Position numbers and translations under genes: made by a program. Positions 26,450-33,809 of a DNA stretch of 33,809 nt are shown piece by piece. The stretch is from Tahibacter caeni (GTDB lineage: Bacteria; Pseudomonadota; Gammaproteobacteria; Xanthomonadales; Rhodanobacteraceae). Numbering within the stretch: the first letter of the stretch is position 1; the number at the start of each line of letters is the position of its first letter. The notes under the pieces are model-generated. The model saw only the letters and a program-made list of their open reading frames with translations. It made no database searches and had not been told where the DNA came from. The stretch lies in assembly GCF_024609805.1 (NCBI RefSeq), contig NZ_JANFVR010000016.1:1-33809 (forward strand), given 5' to 3'.

Positions 26450-26845
26450 TTAGGCGACCAGGCCGATGACTTCGCCGCCCAGGCCCTTGGCCCGTGCCTG
26501 CGCATCGGTCATGAGGCCGCTCGACGTCGAAACGATGGAGATGCCCAGGCCACCGAGCACCTTCGGCAGCTCGGCCTTGCCACGGTACACGCGCAGACCC
26601 GAACGCGAGACGCGTTCGAGACGTTCGATGACCGGCTTGCCCTCGTAGTACTTCAGGGCGATTTCGAGTTCCGGCTTGCCCTCGACGGCGTTGACCTGCG
26701 CGTCGCGGATGTAGCCCTCTTCCTTCAGCAGCTTGGCCAGGGCCAGCTTGATCTTGGAGCTCGGCATGCGCACCGTCGCCTTACCCGTGAGCTGGGCATT
26801 GCGAATGCGGGTGAACATGTCGGCGATGGGATCAGTCATGCTCAT
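26450..26845 (-). CDS. rpsH: 30S ribosomal protein S8
   Basis: The 131-residue product begins [20 protein letters not shown] and ends with the S8 RNA-binding signature [20 protein letters not shown]. It binds the central domain of 16S rRNA. In E. coli it represses the spc operon by binding near the rplE start. I did not find an obvious matching structure at 27748-27758, where the rplX-rplE gap is only 11 bases. Confidence 0.98.
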   Translation of the reverse strand: MSMTDPIADMFTRIRNAQLTGKATVRMPSSKIKLALAKLLKEEGYIRDAQVNAVEGKPELEIALKYYEGKPVIERLERVSRSGLRVYRGKAELPKVLGGLGISIVSTSSGLMTDAQARAKGLGGEVIGLVA

Positions 26846-26884
26846 TGTTGAATCCTCGTGTTAGCACCGATATCCGCTGGATTC

Positions 26885-27190
26885 TTACCAGCTGGCCTTA
26901 CGCAGACCGGGCACGTCGCCGCGCATGGTCGCCTCACGCAGCTTGTTGCGGCCGAGGCCGAACTTGCGGTAGACGCCGCGGCTGCGGCCGGTCAGTTCAC
27001 AACGGTTGCGCTGACGCGATTCGCTGGAATCGCGCGGCAGCTTCTGCAGCTTGGCGGCCGCAGCCATCTTCTCTTCGTACGTCGCGGTCACGCTGCTGAC
27101 GATCTTCTTGAGATCGGCGCGCTTGGCGGCGTGCTTCTTGGCCAGCTTCTCGCGCTTGAGCTCGCGATTCACCATGCAGGTCTTAGCCAT
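26885..27190 (-). CDS. rpsN: 30S ribosomal protein S14 (zinc-free C- type)
   Basis: The 101-residue product ([20 protein letters not shown] ... [31 protein letters not shown]) is the long S14 form. It lacks the CxxC-CxxC zinc pattern of the short form and so is independent of zinc. It assembles late in the 30S head next to S3 and S10. Confidence 0.98.
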   Translation of the reverse strand: MAKTCMVNRELKREKLAKKHAAKRADLKKIVSSVTATYEEKMAAAAKLQKLPRDSSESRQRNRCELTGRSRGVYRKFGLGRNKLREATMRGDVPGLRKASW

Positions 27191-27207
27191 TTCAGAATCC
27201 TCGCGAA

Positions 27208-27747
27208 TCAGTTGCGGAACGGGAAGCTGAAGGCTTCCAGCAGGGCACGGGCTTCTTCGTCGGACTTCGCGGTGGTCGCGATCGAGATGTCCATGCCGCG
27301 CATTGCGTCGACCTGGTCGAAATCGATTTCCGGGAAGATGATCTGTTCCTTGATGCCCATGTTGTAATTGCCACGGCCGTCGAAGGCGCGGCCCGGGACG
27401 CCGCGGAAGTCGCGGACGCGCGGCAGCGCAATGTTGACCAGGCGATCGAGGAACTCGAACATGTGGGCGCGGCGCAGCGTGACCTTGCAGCCGATCGGCC
27501 AGCCTTCGCGGATCTTGAACGAGGCGACCGAAACGCGCGCCTTGGTCGTGACCGGCTTCTGGCCGGCGATCTTGCTCATGTCGTCCAGCGCGTTCTCAAG
27601 CACCTTCTTGTTGCCGACCGCTTCGCCCACGCCCATGTTCAGCGTGATCTTGGTCAGACGAGGCACCTGCATGACGTTGGCATAGCCGAAGCGCTGCATC
27701 AGCTTGGGCACGACGACATCTTTGTAGTGTTTTTCAAGGCGGGTCAT
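27208..27747 (-). CDS. rplE: 50S ribosomal protein L5
   Basis: The 179-residue product begins [20 protein letters not shown] and carries L5 signatures ([60 protein letters not shown]). It binds 5S rRNA and forms the intersubunit bridge with S13. An in-frame ATG five codons earlier is not used because it would crowd rplX. Confidence 0.98.
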   Translation of the reverse strand: MTRLEKHYKDVVVPKLMQRFGYANVMQVPRLTKITLNMGVGEAVGNKKVLENALDDMSKIAGQKPVTTKARVSVASFKIREGWPIGCKVTLRRAHMFEFLDRLVNIALPRVRDFRGVPGRAFDGRGNYNMGIKEQIIFPEIDFDQVDAMRGMDISIATTAKSDEEARALLEAFSFPFRN

Positions 27748-27758
27748 TACGGCAATCC

Positions 27759-28073
27759 TCAAGCGTCAACCATTTCGCCGGACTTGCGGAACACACGCAC
27801 CTTGCGGCCGTCCTCGAGGACTTTGTAGCCGACGCGTTCGCCCTTGCCCGTCGCCGGATTGACCAGCTGCACGTTGGAATTATGGATGGAGGCCTCGCGC
27901 TCGACGATGCCGCCCGGCTGGTTGGCCTGAGGATTCGGCTTCGTGTGGCGCTTGATCATGTTGAGGCCGGCGACGACGACGCGGTCGTCGGCGACGCGCA
28001 GCACTTCGCCCGTCTGGCCCTTGTTCTTGCCGGCGATCACGAGCACGCGATCACCCTTGCGAATACGATTCAT
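27759..28073 (-). CDS. rplX: 50S ribosomal protein L24
   Basis: The 104-residue product begins [20 protein letters not shown] (KOW motif) and continues [20 protein letters not shown], then [20 protein letters not shown]. It is one of the two initiator proteins of 50S assembly. It lies 13 bases after rplN. Confidence 0.98.
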   Translation of the reverse strand: MNRIRKGDRVLVIAGKNKGQTGEVLRVADDRVVVAGLNMIKRHTKPNPQANQPGGIVEREASIHNSNVQLVNPATGKGERVGYKVLEDGRKVRVFRKSGEMVDA

Positions 28074-28086
28074 GGCGTTGACCCCG

Positions 28087-28455
28087 TTACAGCACTTCGG
28101 GCGCGAGCGACACGATCTTCATGAACTTCTCACCGCGCAGTTCGCGCGTGACCGGTCCGAAGATGCGCGTGCCGATCGGCTCGAGCTTGTTGTTGAGCAG
28201 CACGGCGGCGTTGCCGTCGAAGCGGATCAGCGAACCGTCGGCACGACGCACGCCCTTCTTGGTGCGCACGACGACCGCGTCGTAGACCTCGCCCTTCTTC
28301 ACCTTGCCACGGGGAATCGCGTCCTTGACCGTGACCTTGATGATGTCGCCGATCGCGGCGTAACGGCGCTTGGAACCGCCGAGCACCTTGATACACATCA
28401 GCTCGCGCGCGCCCGAGTTGTCGGCGGCGGCGAGATAGGTCTGCATCTGAATCAT
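28087..28455 (-). CDS. rplN: 50S ribosomal protein L14
   Basis: The 122-residue product begins [20 protein letters not shown] and has the L14 signature ([56 protein letters not shown]). It lies at the 50S interface, binding L19 and the silencing factor RsfS. It opens the spc-type segment, 22 bases after rpsQ, with no visible promoter between. Confidence 0.98.
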   Translation of the reverse strand: MIQMQTYLAAADNSGARELMCIKVLGGSKRRYAAIGDIIKVTVKDAIPRGKVKKGEVYDAVVVRTKKGVRRADGSLIRFDGNAAVLLNNKLEPIGTRIFGPVTRELRGEKFMKIVSLAPEVL

Positions 28456-28477
28456 GGTTGGTTCTCCTCAGACCTTC

Positions 28478-28741
28478 TTACTGCGCGGCGCGGGCGACGA
28501 TCTCGACCACGCGGAAGTTCTTGGTCTTGGACAGCGGCGCGCATTCCTGGATGCGGACGACGTCGCCTTCCTGACACTCGCTCTTCTCGTCGTGGGCGTG
28601 ATACTTGGTCGAACGGCGGATGATCTTGCCGTACAGCTCGTGCTGCACCTGGCGTTCGACCAGCACGGTCACCGTCTTGTTCATCTTGTTGCTGACCACT
28701 CGCCCCTGGATGGTGCGGACGGCCTTCTGGTTGTCGGTCAT
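28478..28741 (-). CDS. rpsQ: 30S ribosomal protein S17
   Basis: The 87-residue OB-fold protein begins [20 protein letters not shown] and shows [31 protein letters not shown] and [20 protein letters not shown]. It is a primary 16S rRNA binder. It is the last gene of the S10-type segment. Confidence 0.98.
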   Translation of the reverse strand: MTDNQKAVRTIQGRVVSNKMNKTVTVLVERQVQHELYGKIIRRSTKYHAHDEKSECQEGDVVRIQECAPLSKTKNFRVVEIVARAAQ

Positions 28742-28752
28742 GGCGTCGGTCC

Positions 28753-28938
28753 TTACTTCATCTGGCCGAGCAGCATCTTGACCGTCGCGATCTCGCGACG
28801 AACGCGCGAGATCTCATGCGTCTGGGTCAGCTGGCCGGAGCCTTTTTGCATGCGCAGCTTGAACTGCTCGTTGCGCAGCTCGCCGAGGTGGGCGGTGAGG
28901 TCCTGCGCGGACTTGGTACGAAGTTCTTTCAGTTCCAT
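28753..28938 (-). CDS. rpmC: 50S ribosomal protein L29
   Basis: The 61-residue two-helix protein ([54 protein letters not shown]) binds near the tunnel exit with L23 and contacts trigger factor and SRP. ATG 28938 shares one base with the rplP stop (TGATG). A GTG one codon earlier would also be in frame but gives an atypical double start. Confidence 0.97.
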   Translation of the reverse strand: MELKELRTKSAQDLTAHLGELRNEQFKLRMQKGSGQLTQTHEISRVRREIATVKMLLGQMK

Positions 28939-29351
28939 CACAGCACCGTCCGGGTCACGAATTGGGTCTTGACCGAGAGCTTGGCGGCGGCGAGGCGGAA
29001 CGCTTCGCGTGCGGCGGCTTCATCGACGCCCTCGATTTCGTACAGCATGCGGCCCGGCTGGATCGGCGCGACCCAGTATTCGACATTGCCCTTACCGGCG
29101 CCCATGCGGACTTCGATGGGCTTCTTGGTGATCGGCTTGTCGGGGAACACGCGGATCCACAGCTTGCCGCCGCGCTTGACGAAACGGGTGATGCAGCGAC
29201 GGGCGGCTTCGATCTGACGCGAGGTCAGCTGGCCGAACTCAGTCGACTTCAGACCGTATTCGCCGAAGCTGACCTTGTTCGCGACGAAGCTCAGGCCTTC
29301 GTTGCGGCCCTTGAATACCTTGCGGTACTTGGTACGCTTGGGTTGCAGCAT
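28938..29351 (-). CDS. rplP: 50S ribosomal protein L16
   Basis: The 137-residue product begins [20 protein letters not shown] and has [20 protein letters not shown], then [20 protein letters not shown] and [20 protein letters not shown]. It binds near the A-site tRNA; the arginine in the MGAGKG region neighbours the hydroxylation site known in E. coli. It is separated from rpsC by 2 bases and overlaps rpmC by one. Confidence 0.98.
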   Translation of the reverse strand: MLQPKRTKYRKVFKGRNEGLSFVANKVSFGEYGLKSTEFGQLTSRQIEAARRCITRFVKRGGKLWIRVFPDKPITKKPIEVRMGAGKGNVEYWVAPIQPGRMLYEIEGVDEAAAREAFRLAAAKLSVKTQFVTRTVL

Positions 29352-29353
29352 GA

Positions 29354-30061
29354 TCAGGCTCCTTGCTTCGGCGCGCGGCGCTGCGGACGCTCTTCGCTGG
29401 CCTCGGCCTTGGCAGCTTCAGCCGCCTGAGCGAGGTCGAAGATTTCGCCCTTGTAGACCCACACCTTGATGCCGATGATGCCGTAGGTGGTGGTCGCTTC
29501 CGCGAAGCCATAGTCGATGTCGGCGCGCAGGGTGTGCAGCGGCACACGGCCTTCGCGATACCACTCGGAACGGGCGATTTCCGCACCGTTGAGGCGGCCG
29601 GCGACGTTGACCTTGATGCCCAGCGCACCGATGCGCATCGCGTTCTGCACCGCGCGCTTCATCGCGCGACGGAACATGATGCGGCGCTCGAGCTGCTGCG
29701 CGATCGATTCGGCGACGAGCTGGGCGTCGAGCTCCGGCTTGCGCACTTCGGTCACGTTGATATGGGCAGGAACGCCCATGATCGTCGAGACTTCCTTGCG
29801 CAGCTTCTCGATGTCCTCGCCCTTCTTGCCGATCACGACGCCCGGGCGGGCGGTGTGGATCGTCACGCGCGCGGTCTTGGCCGGACGCTCGATGAGGATC
29901 TTGCTGATGCCGGCCTGCGCGAGCTTCTTCTTCAGAACGTCGCGCACCTTGAGGTCGGCGGCCAGGTAGCCAGCGAACTCGCGCTTGTTGGCATACCACT
30001 TGGAGTTCCACTCCTTGGCGATGCCAAGGCGGATACCGGTAGGATGAACTTTGTGACCCAT
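29354..30061 (-). CDS. rpsC: 30S ribosomal protein S3
   Basis: The 235-residue product begins [20 protein letters not shown] and has a KH domain with GxxG as GKKG ([20 protein letters not shown]). The C-terminal domain contains [40 protein letters not shown] and [17 protein letters not shown]. The charged tail ([20 protein letters not shown]) varies between species. It helps form the mRNA entry helicase site. Confidence 0.98.
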   Translation of the reverse strand: MGHKVHPTGIRLGIAKEWNSKWYANKREFAGYLAADLKVRDVLKKKLAQAGISKILIERPAKTARVTIHTARPGVVIGKKGEDIEKLRKEVSTIMGVPAHINVTEVRKPELDAQLVAESIAQQLERRIMFRRAMKRAVQNAMRIGALGIKVNVAGRLNGAEIARSEWYREGRVPLHTLRADIDYGFAEATTTYGIIGIKVWVYKGEIFDLAQAAEAAKAEASEERPQRRAPKQGA

Positions 30062-30078
30062 CGTTCTAAGTCCTTCGC

Positions 30079-30414
30079 TTAGCTGCCGGTACCGACAACC
30101 ACGGTGATGTGGCTGGTCCGCTTGATGATGCGCGTGCCGCGGCCCTTGGCGCGGGCGGCGAAACGCTTCAGGGTCGGGCCCTCGTCGACGAAGATCTTGG
30201 CGACCTTCAGCTCGTCGACGTCGGCGCCGTCGTTGTTCTCGGCGTTGGCGATAGCCGACAGCAGCACCTTCTTGACCAGGTGAGCGGCCTTCTTGTCGCT
30301 GAACGTCAGCAGGTTGGTGGCGCGGTCGACCGGCATGCCACGGACCTGATCAGCGACCAGGCGGACCTTCTGCGGCGAAATGCGCGCGCTGCGCAGGATT
30401 GCTTTGGTTTCCAT
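30079..30414 (-). CDS. rplV: 50S ribosomal protein L22
   Basis: The 111-residue product begins [20 protein letters not shown] and has [20 protein letters not shown], then [20 protein letters not shown] and [13 protein letters not shown]. The hairpin containing [13 protein letters not shown] lines the peptide exit tunnel and the macrolide region. It lies 11 bases after rpsS. Confidence 0.98.
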   Translation of the reverse strand: METKAILRSARISPQKVRLVADQVRGMPVDRATNLLTFSDKKAAHLVKKVLLSAIANAENNDGADVDELKVAKIFVDEGPTLKRFAARAKGRGTRIIKRTSHITVVVGTGS

Positions 30415-30425
30415 CGCAGTGTCCT

Positions 30426-30704
30426 TTACTTCTTATCGGCTTTCTTGTCGCCGGAATGACCCTTGAACGTACGGGTCATGGCGAACTCGCCGAGCTTGTG
30501 GCCGACCATGTTTTCGTTGACCAGCACCGGGATGTGCGCCTTGCCGTTGTGGACGGCGATCGTGAGACCGACCATCTCCGGCAGGATCATCGAACGGCGC
30601 GACCAGGTCTTGATCGGGCGCTTGTTGTTGGCGGCAGCAGCGGCCTCCACCTTCTTTTGCAGGTGCAGGTCGATGAACGGGCCTTTCTTCAGTGAACGAG
30701 CCAT
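30426..30704 (-). CDS. rpsS: 30S ribosomal protein S19
   Basis: The 92-residue product begins [20 protein letters not shown] and has [20 protein letters not shown], the S19 signature, then [20 protein letters not shown]. It forms the 30S head complex with S13. It lies 12 bases after rplB. Confidence 0.98.
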   Translation of the reverse strand: MARSLKKGPFIDLHLQKKVEAAAAANNKRPIKTWSRRSMILPEMVGLTIAVHNGKAHIPVLVNENMVGHKLGEFAMTRTFKGHSGDKKADKK

Positions 30705-30716
30705 GATAAGTACCTA

Positions 30717-31544
30717 TCAGCCGCGACGATCGCGCACGATGAACTGGGAAGTGCGCTTGTTCTTGCGCGTCTTGTAACCCTTGGTCGGCATGCCCCACGG
30801 CGAAACCGGGTGCGGGTTACCCTGTCCGGCGCGGGCCTCACCACCACCGTGCGGATGGTCGACCGGGTTCATGGCCGCACCGCGGACGGTCGGACGAACA
30901 CCGCGCCAACGCTGCGCACCGGCCTTGCCGATGTTCTCGAGGTTGTGCTCGGAATTGCCGACTTCGCCGAGCGTCGCGACGCAGTCGGCCGGAACCTTGC
31001 GCATCTCGCCCGAACGCAGACGCAGCGTGGCGTAACCGCCTTCGCGCGCGACGAGCTGGGCCGAGCCGCCGGCGGCGCGCGCGATCTGCGCACCCTTGCC
31101 CGGCTTCATCTCGATGCAGTGGACCGTCGAGCCCACCGGAATGTTGCGCAGCGGCAGCGCATTGCCGACCTTGATCGGCGCGTCGCGGCCAGCCATCAGC
31201 TGGTCGCCTTCCTTCACGCCCTTCGGGGCGATGATGTAGCGGCGCTCGCCGTCGGCGTAGCACAGCAGCGCGATGTGCGCGGTGCGGTTCGGGTCGTACT
31301 CGAGACGTTCGACGCGCGCCGGGATGCCTTCCTTGTCGCGCTTGAAGTCGATGATGCGGTAGTGCTGCTTGGAACCGCCGCCCTTGTGACGGGTGGTGAT
31401 GCGGCCGTTGTTGTTGCGGCCGCCGGTCTTGTTCTGCGCTTCGGTCAGTGCGGCGTACGGCGAGCCCTTGTGCAGGCCCGGCGTGACCACGCGAACCATC
31501 GCGCGGCGTCCAGCAGAAGTCGGCTTGTAATCAATCAGTGCCAT
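30717..31544 (-). CDS. rplB: 50S ribosomal protein L2
   Basis: The 275-residue product has the OB and SH3-like RNA-binding parts and the conserved peptidyl-transferase-region end: [40 protein letters not shown] and [12 protein letters not shown]. The histidine of the HPHGGGE motif is the family's critical residue near the catalytic centre. It lies 12 bases after rplW. Confidence 0.99.
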   Translation of the reverse strand: MALIDYKPTSAGRRAMVRVVTPGLHKGSPYAALTEAQNKTGGRNNNGRITTRHKGGGSKQHYRIIDFKRDKEGIPARVERLEYDPNRTAHIALLCYADGERRYIIAPKGVKEGDQLMAGRDAPIKVGNALPLRNIPVGSTVHCIEMKPGKGAQIARAAGGSAQLVAREGGYATLRLRSGEMRKVPADCVATLGEVGNSEHNLENIGKAGAQRWRGVRPTVRGAAMNPVDHPHGGGEARAGQGNPHPVSPWGMPTKGYKTRKNKRTSQFIVRDRRG

Positions 31545-31556
31545 GGGTTTCCCACC

Positions 31557-31847
31557 TTAGGCCTTGGCCGTTACGTCGATGCTCTGACCCGCGGCGAGGC
31601 GGACATACGCCTTGCGCTGGTCGGAACGACGGCCCGAACGGAAACGGAAGGTCTTGGTCTTGCCCTTGGCATTGACCACATTGACCGCCTCGACAGTGAC
31701 GCTGAACAGCTGCTCGATGGCGGCCTTCACGTCGGCTTTGGTCGCGGTCGACGCGACTTCGAACACGTACTGGTTGGACTCGGCGAGACGCGCGGTTTTT
31801 TCCGAAATACGCGGCGCGCGAATCACGTTCAGGAGACGCTCGTTCAT
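31557..31847 (-). CDS. rplW: 50S ribosomal protein L23
   Basis: The 96-residue product begins [20 protein letters not shown] and has [20 protein letters not shown], the L23 signature, then [20 protein letters not shown]. It is the trigger-factor and SRP dock at the tunnel exit. ATG 31847 overlaps the rplD stop as ATGA and has GAGGAG upstream; an in-frame GTG three codons earlier is possible but less likely. Confidence 0.97.
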   Translation of the reverse strand: MNERLLNVIRAPRISEKTARLAESNQYVFEVASTATKADVKAAIEQLFSVTVEAVNVVNAKGKTKTFRFRSGRRSDQRKAYVRLAAGQSIDVTAKA

Positions 31848-32449
31848 GCCAGCCACTCCTCGATCTTCTTGACCGCATCGACCGTCACCACGACGTGATC
31901 GGCGCGCACGAGAGCGACCGGATTCAGCGCGTTGGTGTCGACGACTTCAAGCACCTTGTGGTTGTTGCGCGCGGCGAGATACAAGTTCTCGCTGACGTTC
32001 TCGCTGACGATGATGGTCTTGCCCGTGAACTCCAGCTCGCCGAGCTTGGCGACCAGGCCCTTGGTCTTGGGCGCGTCGACGTCGAATTCGGCCACGACCT
32101 TCAGGCGATCCTGACGGATCAGCTCGGACAGGATCGAGGCGAGTGCGCCGCGGAACATCTTCTTGTTGACCTTCTGCGAGAAGTCGCGCGGCTTGGCAGC
32201 GAACGCGACGCCGCCGCCGACGAAGATCGGAGCGCGGTAGTCGCCGTGACGGGCGCCGCCGCCCTTCTGCTTCTTGAACTTCTTGGTGGTGCCCGACACT
32301 TCCGAGCGCGACAGCTGCGCCTTGGTGCCTGCACGACCGGCATTGCGATAGGCCGTAACGACCTGGTGCACGAGGTCACCGCGGAATTCCTTGCCGAACA
32401 CGGCGTCGGAAACGTTCAGCGGCGAGGCACCGATAACATTGAGTTCCAT
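31844..32449 (-). CDS. rplD: 50S ribosomal protein L4
   Basis: The 201-residue product has the tunnel-reaching loop with [40 protein letters not shown] and the globular L4 core ([20 protein letters not shown]). In E. coli L4 also binds the S10 leader to stop transcription and translation of the operon. The hairpin/T-tract just after the rpsJ promoter here is worth testing in that light. Confidence 0.98.
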   Translation of the reverse strand: MELNVIGASPLNVSDAVFGKEFRGDLVHQVVTAYRNAGRAGTKAQLSRSEVSGTTKKFKKQKGGGARHGDYRAPIFVGGGVAFAAKPRDFSQKVNKKMFRGALASILSELIRQDRLKVVAEFDVDAPKTKGLVAKLGELEFTGKTIIVSENVSENLYLAARNNHKVLEVVDTNALNPVALVRADHVVVTVDAVKKIEEWLA

Positions 32450-32460
32450 GGCGTCGCTCC

Positions 32461-33102
32461 TCAGGCCTTCGCAGCCGCGCGGATGATGACGTCGCCGCCG
32501 GTCGAACCCGGCACAGCGCCCTTCACGGCGATCAGATGGCGCTCGGTGTCGATCTGCACGACTTCGAGATTCATGGCCGAACGCGTGACGTTGCCCATGT
32601 GGCCGGACATCTTCTTGCCTGGGAACACGCGCCCCGGCGTCTGACGCTGACCGATGGAGCCCGGCGCGCGATGCGACAGCGAGTTACCGTGGGTGGCGTC
32701 GCCCATCGTGAAGTTCCAGCGCTTGATCGTGCCCTGGAAGCCCTTGCCCTTGCTGACGCCCTGCACGTCGACCAGCTGGCCGACCTTGAAGACCTCGTCG
32801 GCCTTCACTTCGCCGCCCACGTTGAAACCGCCGACTTCGGCGGCGTCGACGCGGAATTCCCAGAGACCGCGTCCGGCTTCGACCTTGGCCTTGGCGTAGT
32901 GGCCCGCAGCCGCCTTGTTCACCAGCGACGCGCGCTTGCTGCCGGCAGTGACCTGCACGGCGTTGTAACCGTCATTCTCGACCGTCTTGATCTGCGTGAC
33001 GCGATTCGGCGTCGCTTCGATCAGGGTCACCGGAATCGAGCGACCGTCTTCGGTGAAGACTCGGCTCATGCCGCACTTGCGGCCAACCAATCCGATACTC
33101 AT
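32461..33102 (-). CDS. rplC: 50S ribosomal protein L3
   Basis: The 213-residue product begins [20 protein letters not shown]. The core contains [20 protein letters not shown] and [20 protein letters not shown], with the glutamine of GSIGQ equivalent to the PrmB methylation site, followed by [20 protein letters not shown]. It is an early-assembly protein near the peptidyl-transferase centre. Confidence 0.98.
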   Translation of the reverse strand: MSIGLVGRKCGMSRVFTEDGRSIPVTLIEATPNRVTQIKTVENDGYNAVQVTAGSKRASLVNKAAAGHYAKAKVEAGRGLWEFRVDAAEVGGFNVGGEVKADEVFKVGQLVDVQGVSKGKGFQGTIKRWNFTMGDATHGNSLSHRAPGSIGQRQTPGRVFPGKKMSGHMGNVTRSAMNLEVVQIDTERHLIAVKGAVPGSTGGDVIIRAAAKA

Positions 33103-33135
33103 GTTCGTGTCCTGTTGCCTGTGCTACGCCCGAAC

Positions 33136-33447
33136 TCAGTAAAGCTTGATCTGCACGTCCACGCCGGCGGCGAGGTCGAGCTTCATCAGGGCGTCCACGG
33201 TCTTGTCATTGGGATCGACGATATCCAGCACGCGCTTGTGGGTGCGGGTCTCGTACTGGTCACGCGCGTCCTTGTCGACGTGCGGCGACACCAGCACGGT
33301 GTAGCGTTCGATCTTGGTCGGCAGCGGAATGGGTCCGCGCACCTGAGCGCCGGTGCGCTTCGCAGTCTCCACGATTTCGCTCGCGGAGCGATCGATCAGG
33401 CGATGATCGAATGCCTTCAGTCGAATACGGATCTTTTGGTCCGCCAT
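33136..33447 (-). CDS. rpsJ: 30S ribosomal protein S10 (NusE)
   Basis: The 103-residue product begins [20 protein letters not shown] and ends [10 protein letters not shown], the S10 signature. It works in the 30S head and as NusE in antitermination and transcription-translation coupling with NusG. It is the first gene of the S10 unit, 241 bases after tuf, with AAGGA ahead of the ATG and a promoter at 33549-33577. Confidence 0.98.
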   Translation of the reverse strand: MADQKIRIRLKAFDHRLIDRSASEIVETAKRTGAQVRGPIPLPTKIERYTVLVSPHVDKDARDQYETRTHKRVLDIVDPNDKTVDALMKLDLAAGVDVQIKLY

Positions 33448-33505
33448 GGCCGAAATCCTTCAGTAAAAGAGCGACGGGAGGCGGCAACGTCATGTGCCGA
33501 TCCCC

Positions 33506-33539
33506 AAAAAATCGGGCGAACCAGTAAACTGGTCCGCCC
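33506..33539 (-). terminator. Intrinsic-terminator-like hairpin in the S10 leader
   Basis: On the minus strand, arms GGGCGGACCAG (33539-33529) and CTGGTTCGCCC (33524-33514) form an 11-bp stem with one G-U pair and loop TTTA. GA and six T follow (33511-33506). It lies between the rpsJ promoter and rpsJ, so it may be an attenuator, or the final terminator for tuf read-through. Confidence 0.8.
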
Positions 33540-33548
33540 AGACATGAA

Positions 33549-33577
33549 AGTGTAGTACGCGCATAGACGCCCGTCAA
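33549..33577 (-). promoter_or_regulatory. Sigma70-type promoter of the S10 operon
   Basis: On the minus strand, -35 TTGACG (33577-33572), a 17-bp spacer and -10 TACACT (33554-33549). The start of transcription should be near 33542, about 95 bases before the rpsJ ATG. The first transcribed bases already enter the hairpin at 33539. Confidence 0.78.
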
Positions 33578-33616
33578 GCGGGCTCGATACGCGACGACTC
33601 CGTGTCTGGCGAACAC

Positions 33617-33635
33617 GAGGCACATCCTGTGCCTC
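33617..33635 (+). terminator. Small hairpin with plus-strand T tract between tuf and rpsJ
   Basis: GAGGCACA (33617-33624) and TGTGCCTC (33628-33635) with loop TCC are followed on the plus strand by TTTTC. In the gene direction (minus) there is no T tract. It therefore looks like an intrinsic terminator for antisense transcription, or simply an mRNA structure. Confidence 0.4.
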
Positions 33636-33649
33636 TTTTCGCTGTAGGG

Positions 33650-33674
33650 GCCGCCCTGCTTCTGACAGGGCGGC
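33650..33674 (-). terminator. Hairpin after tuf
   Basis: GCCGCCCTG (33650-33658) and CAGGGCGGC (33666-33674) form a 9-bp stem with a 7-base loop, 14 bases past the tuf stop. No T tract follows on the minus strand, so it may only partly terminate and the str and S10 operons may be joined by read-through. Confidence 0.55.
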
Positions 33675-33688
33675 AAATACTACTGATT

Positions 33689-33808
33689 TTACTTGAAGAT
33701 CTTGGCGACGACGCCGGCGCCGACGGTGCGGCCGCCTTCGCGGATCGCGAAGCGCAGACCTTCTTCCATCGCGATCGGCGCGATCAGCGTGACCTTCATT
33801 TTGATGTT
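33689..33808 (-). CDS. tuf: Elongation factor Tu, C-terminal end only
   Basis: The last 39 residues are visible; the gene runs off the right edge. They read [20 protein letters not shown], then [19 protein letters not shown], the invariant end of EF-Tu domain III. EF-Tu delivers aminoacyl-tRNA to the ribosome. Its position just before rpsJ is the usual str-S10 junction. Confidence 0.97.
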   Translation of the reverse strand, partial: NIKMKVTLIAPIAMEEGLRFAIREGGRTVGAGVVAKIFK

Positions 33809-33809
33809 G

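Overview
The window is GC-rich (clearly above 60 %) chromosomal DNA of a gammaproteobacterium. The ribosomal-protein order, the C- type S14, the 328-residue malate dehydrogenase, a class II (plant-type) DAHP synthase and the lack of rpmJ between secY and rpsM all point to Xanthomonadales (Lysobacterales), perhaps a Rhodanobacteraceae or Dokdonella-like lineage. That placement is inference from gene content; there is no rRNA in the window.

Left part (1-19.7 kb), mixed housekeeping and accessory genes. It starts with the 3' end of a 2-oxoglutarate/Fe(II) oxygenase, then a secreted M35 zinc peptidase (minus) divergent from aquaporin Z (plus). A minus-strand cluster follows: aspartate aminotransferase, a membrane-anchored glutaredoxin-like protein, and malate dehydrogenase, which ends at a strong bidirectional terminator. 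Next come a small GlsB/YeaQ membrane protein and a cyclophilin. A repeat-bearing intergenic stretch precedes a 732-residue predicted lipoprotein whose last ~147 residues look like a type IV pilin body. The translational GTPase TypA/BipA and a SAM methyltransferase follow. On the minus strand there is a two-gene amidohydrolase unit with three amidohydrolase-like modules, of which only one keeps the usual metal ligands. DAHP synthase and DsbB complete this part.

Right part (19.9-33.8 kb), the S10-spc-alpha ribosomal supercluster, all on the minus strand and transcribed from right to left. It begins with the 3' end of tuf, then rpsJ-rplC-rplD-rplW-rplB-rpsS-rplV-rpsC-rplP-rpmC-rpsQ, rplN-rplX-rplE-rpsN-rpsH-rplF-rplR-rpsE-rpmD-rplO-secY and rpsM-rpsK-rpsD-rpoA-rplQ. 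It closes with a rho-independent terminator. Most junctions are short or overlapping (ATGA, TGATG, and an 11-nt rpsE/rpmD overlap). Two good sigma70-type promoters, each with 17-bp spacing, can be read directly: one before rpsJ, followed at once by an intrinsic-terminator-like hairpin, and one before rpsM, with its -35 inside an inverted repeat.

Most interesting: the lipoprotein-pilin fusion; the amidohydrolase pair with two degenerate modules; the promoter/terminator arrangement ahead of S10; the palindromic rpsM promoter with a leader too short for an E. coli-type S4 target; and the unusual spacers and hairpins on both sides of rplR. No tRNA, rRNA, CRISPR array or intact insertion sequence was seen.
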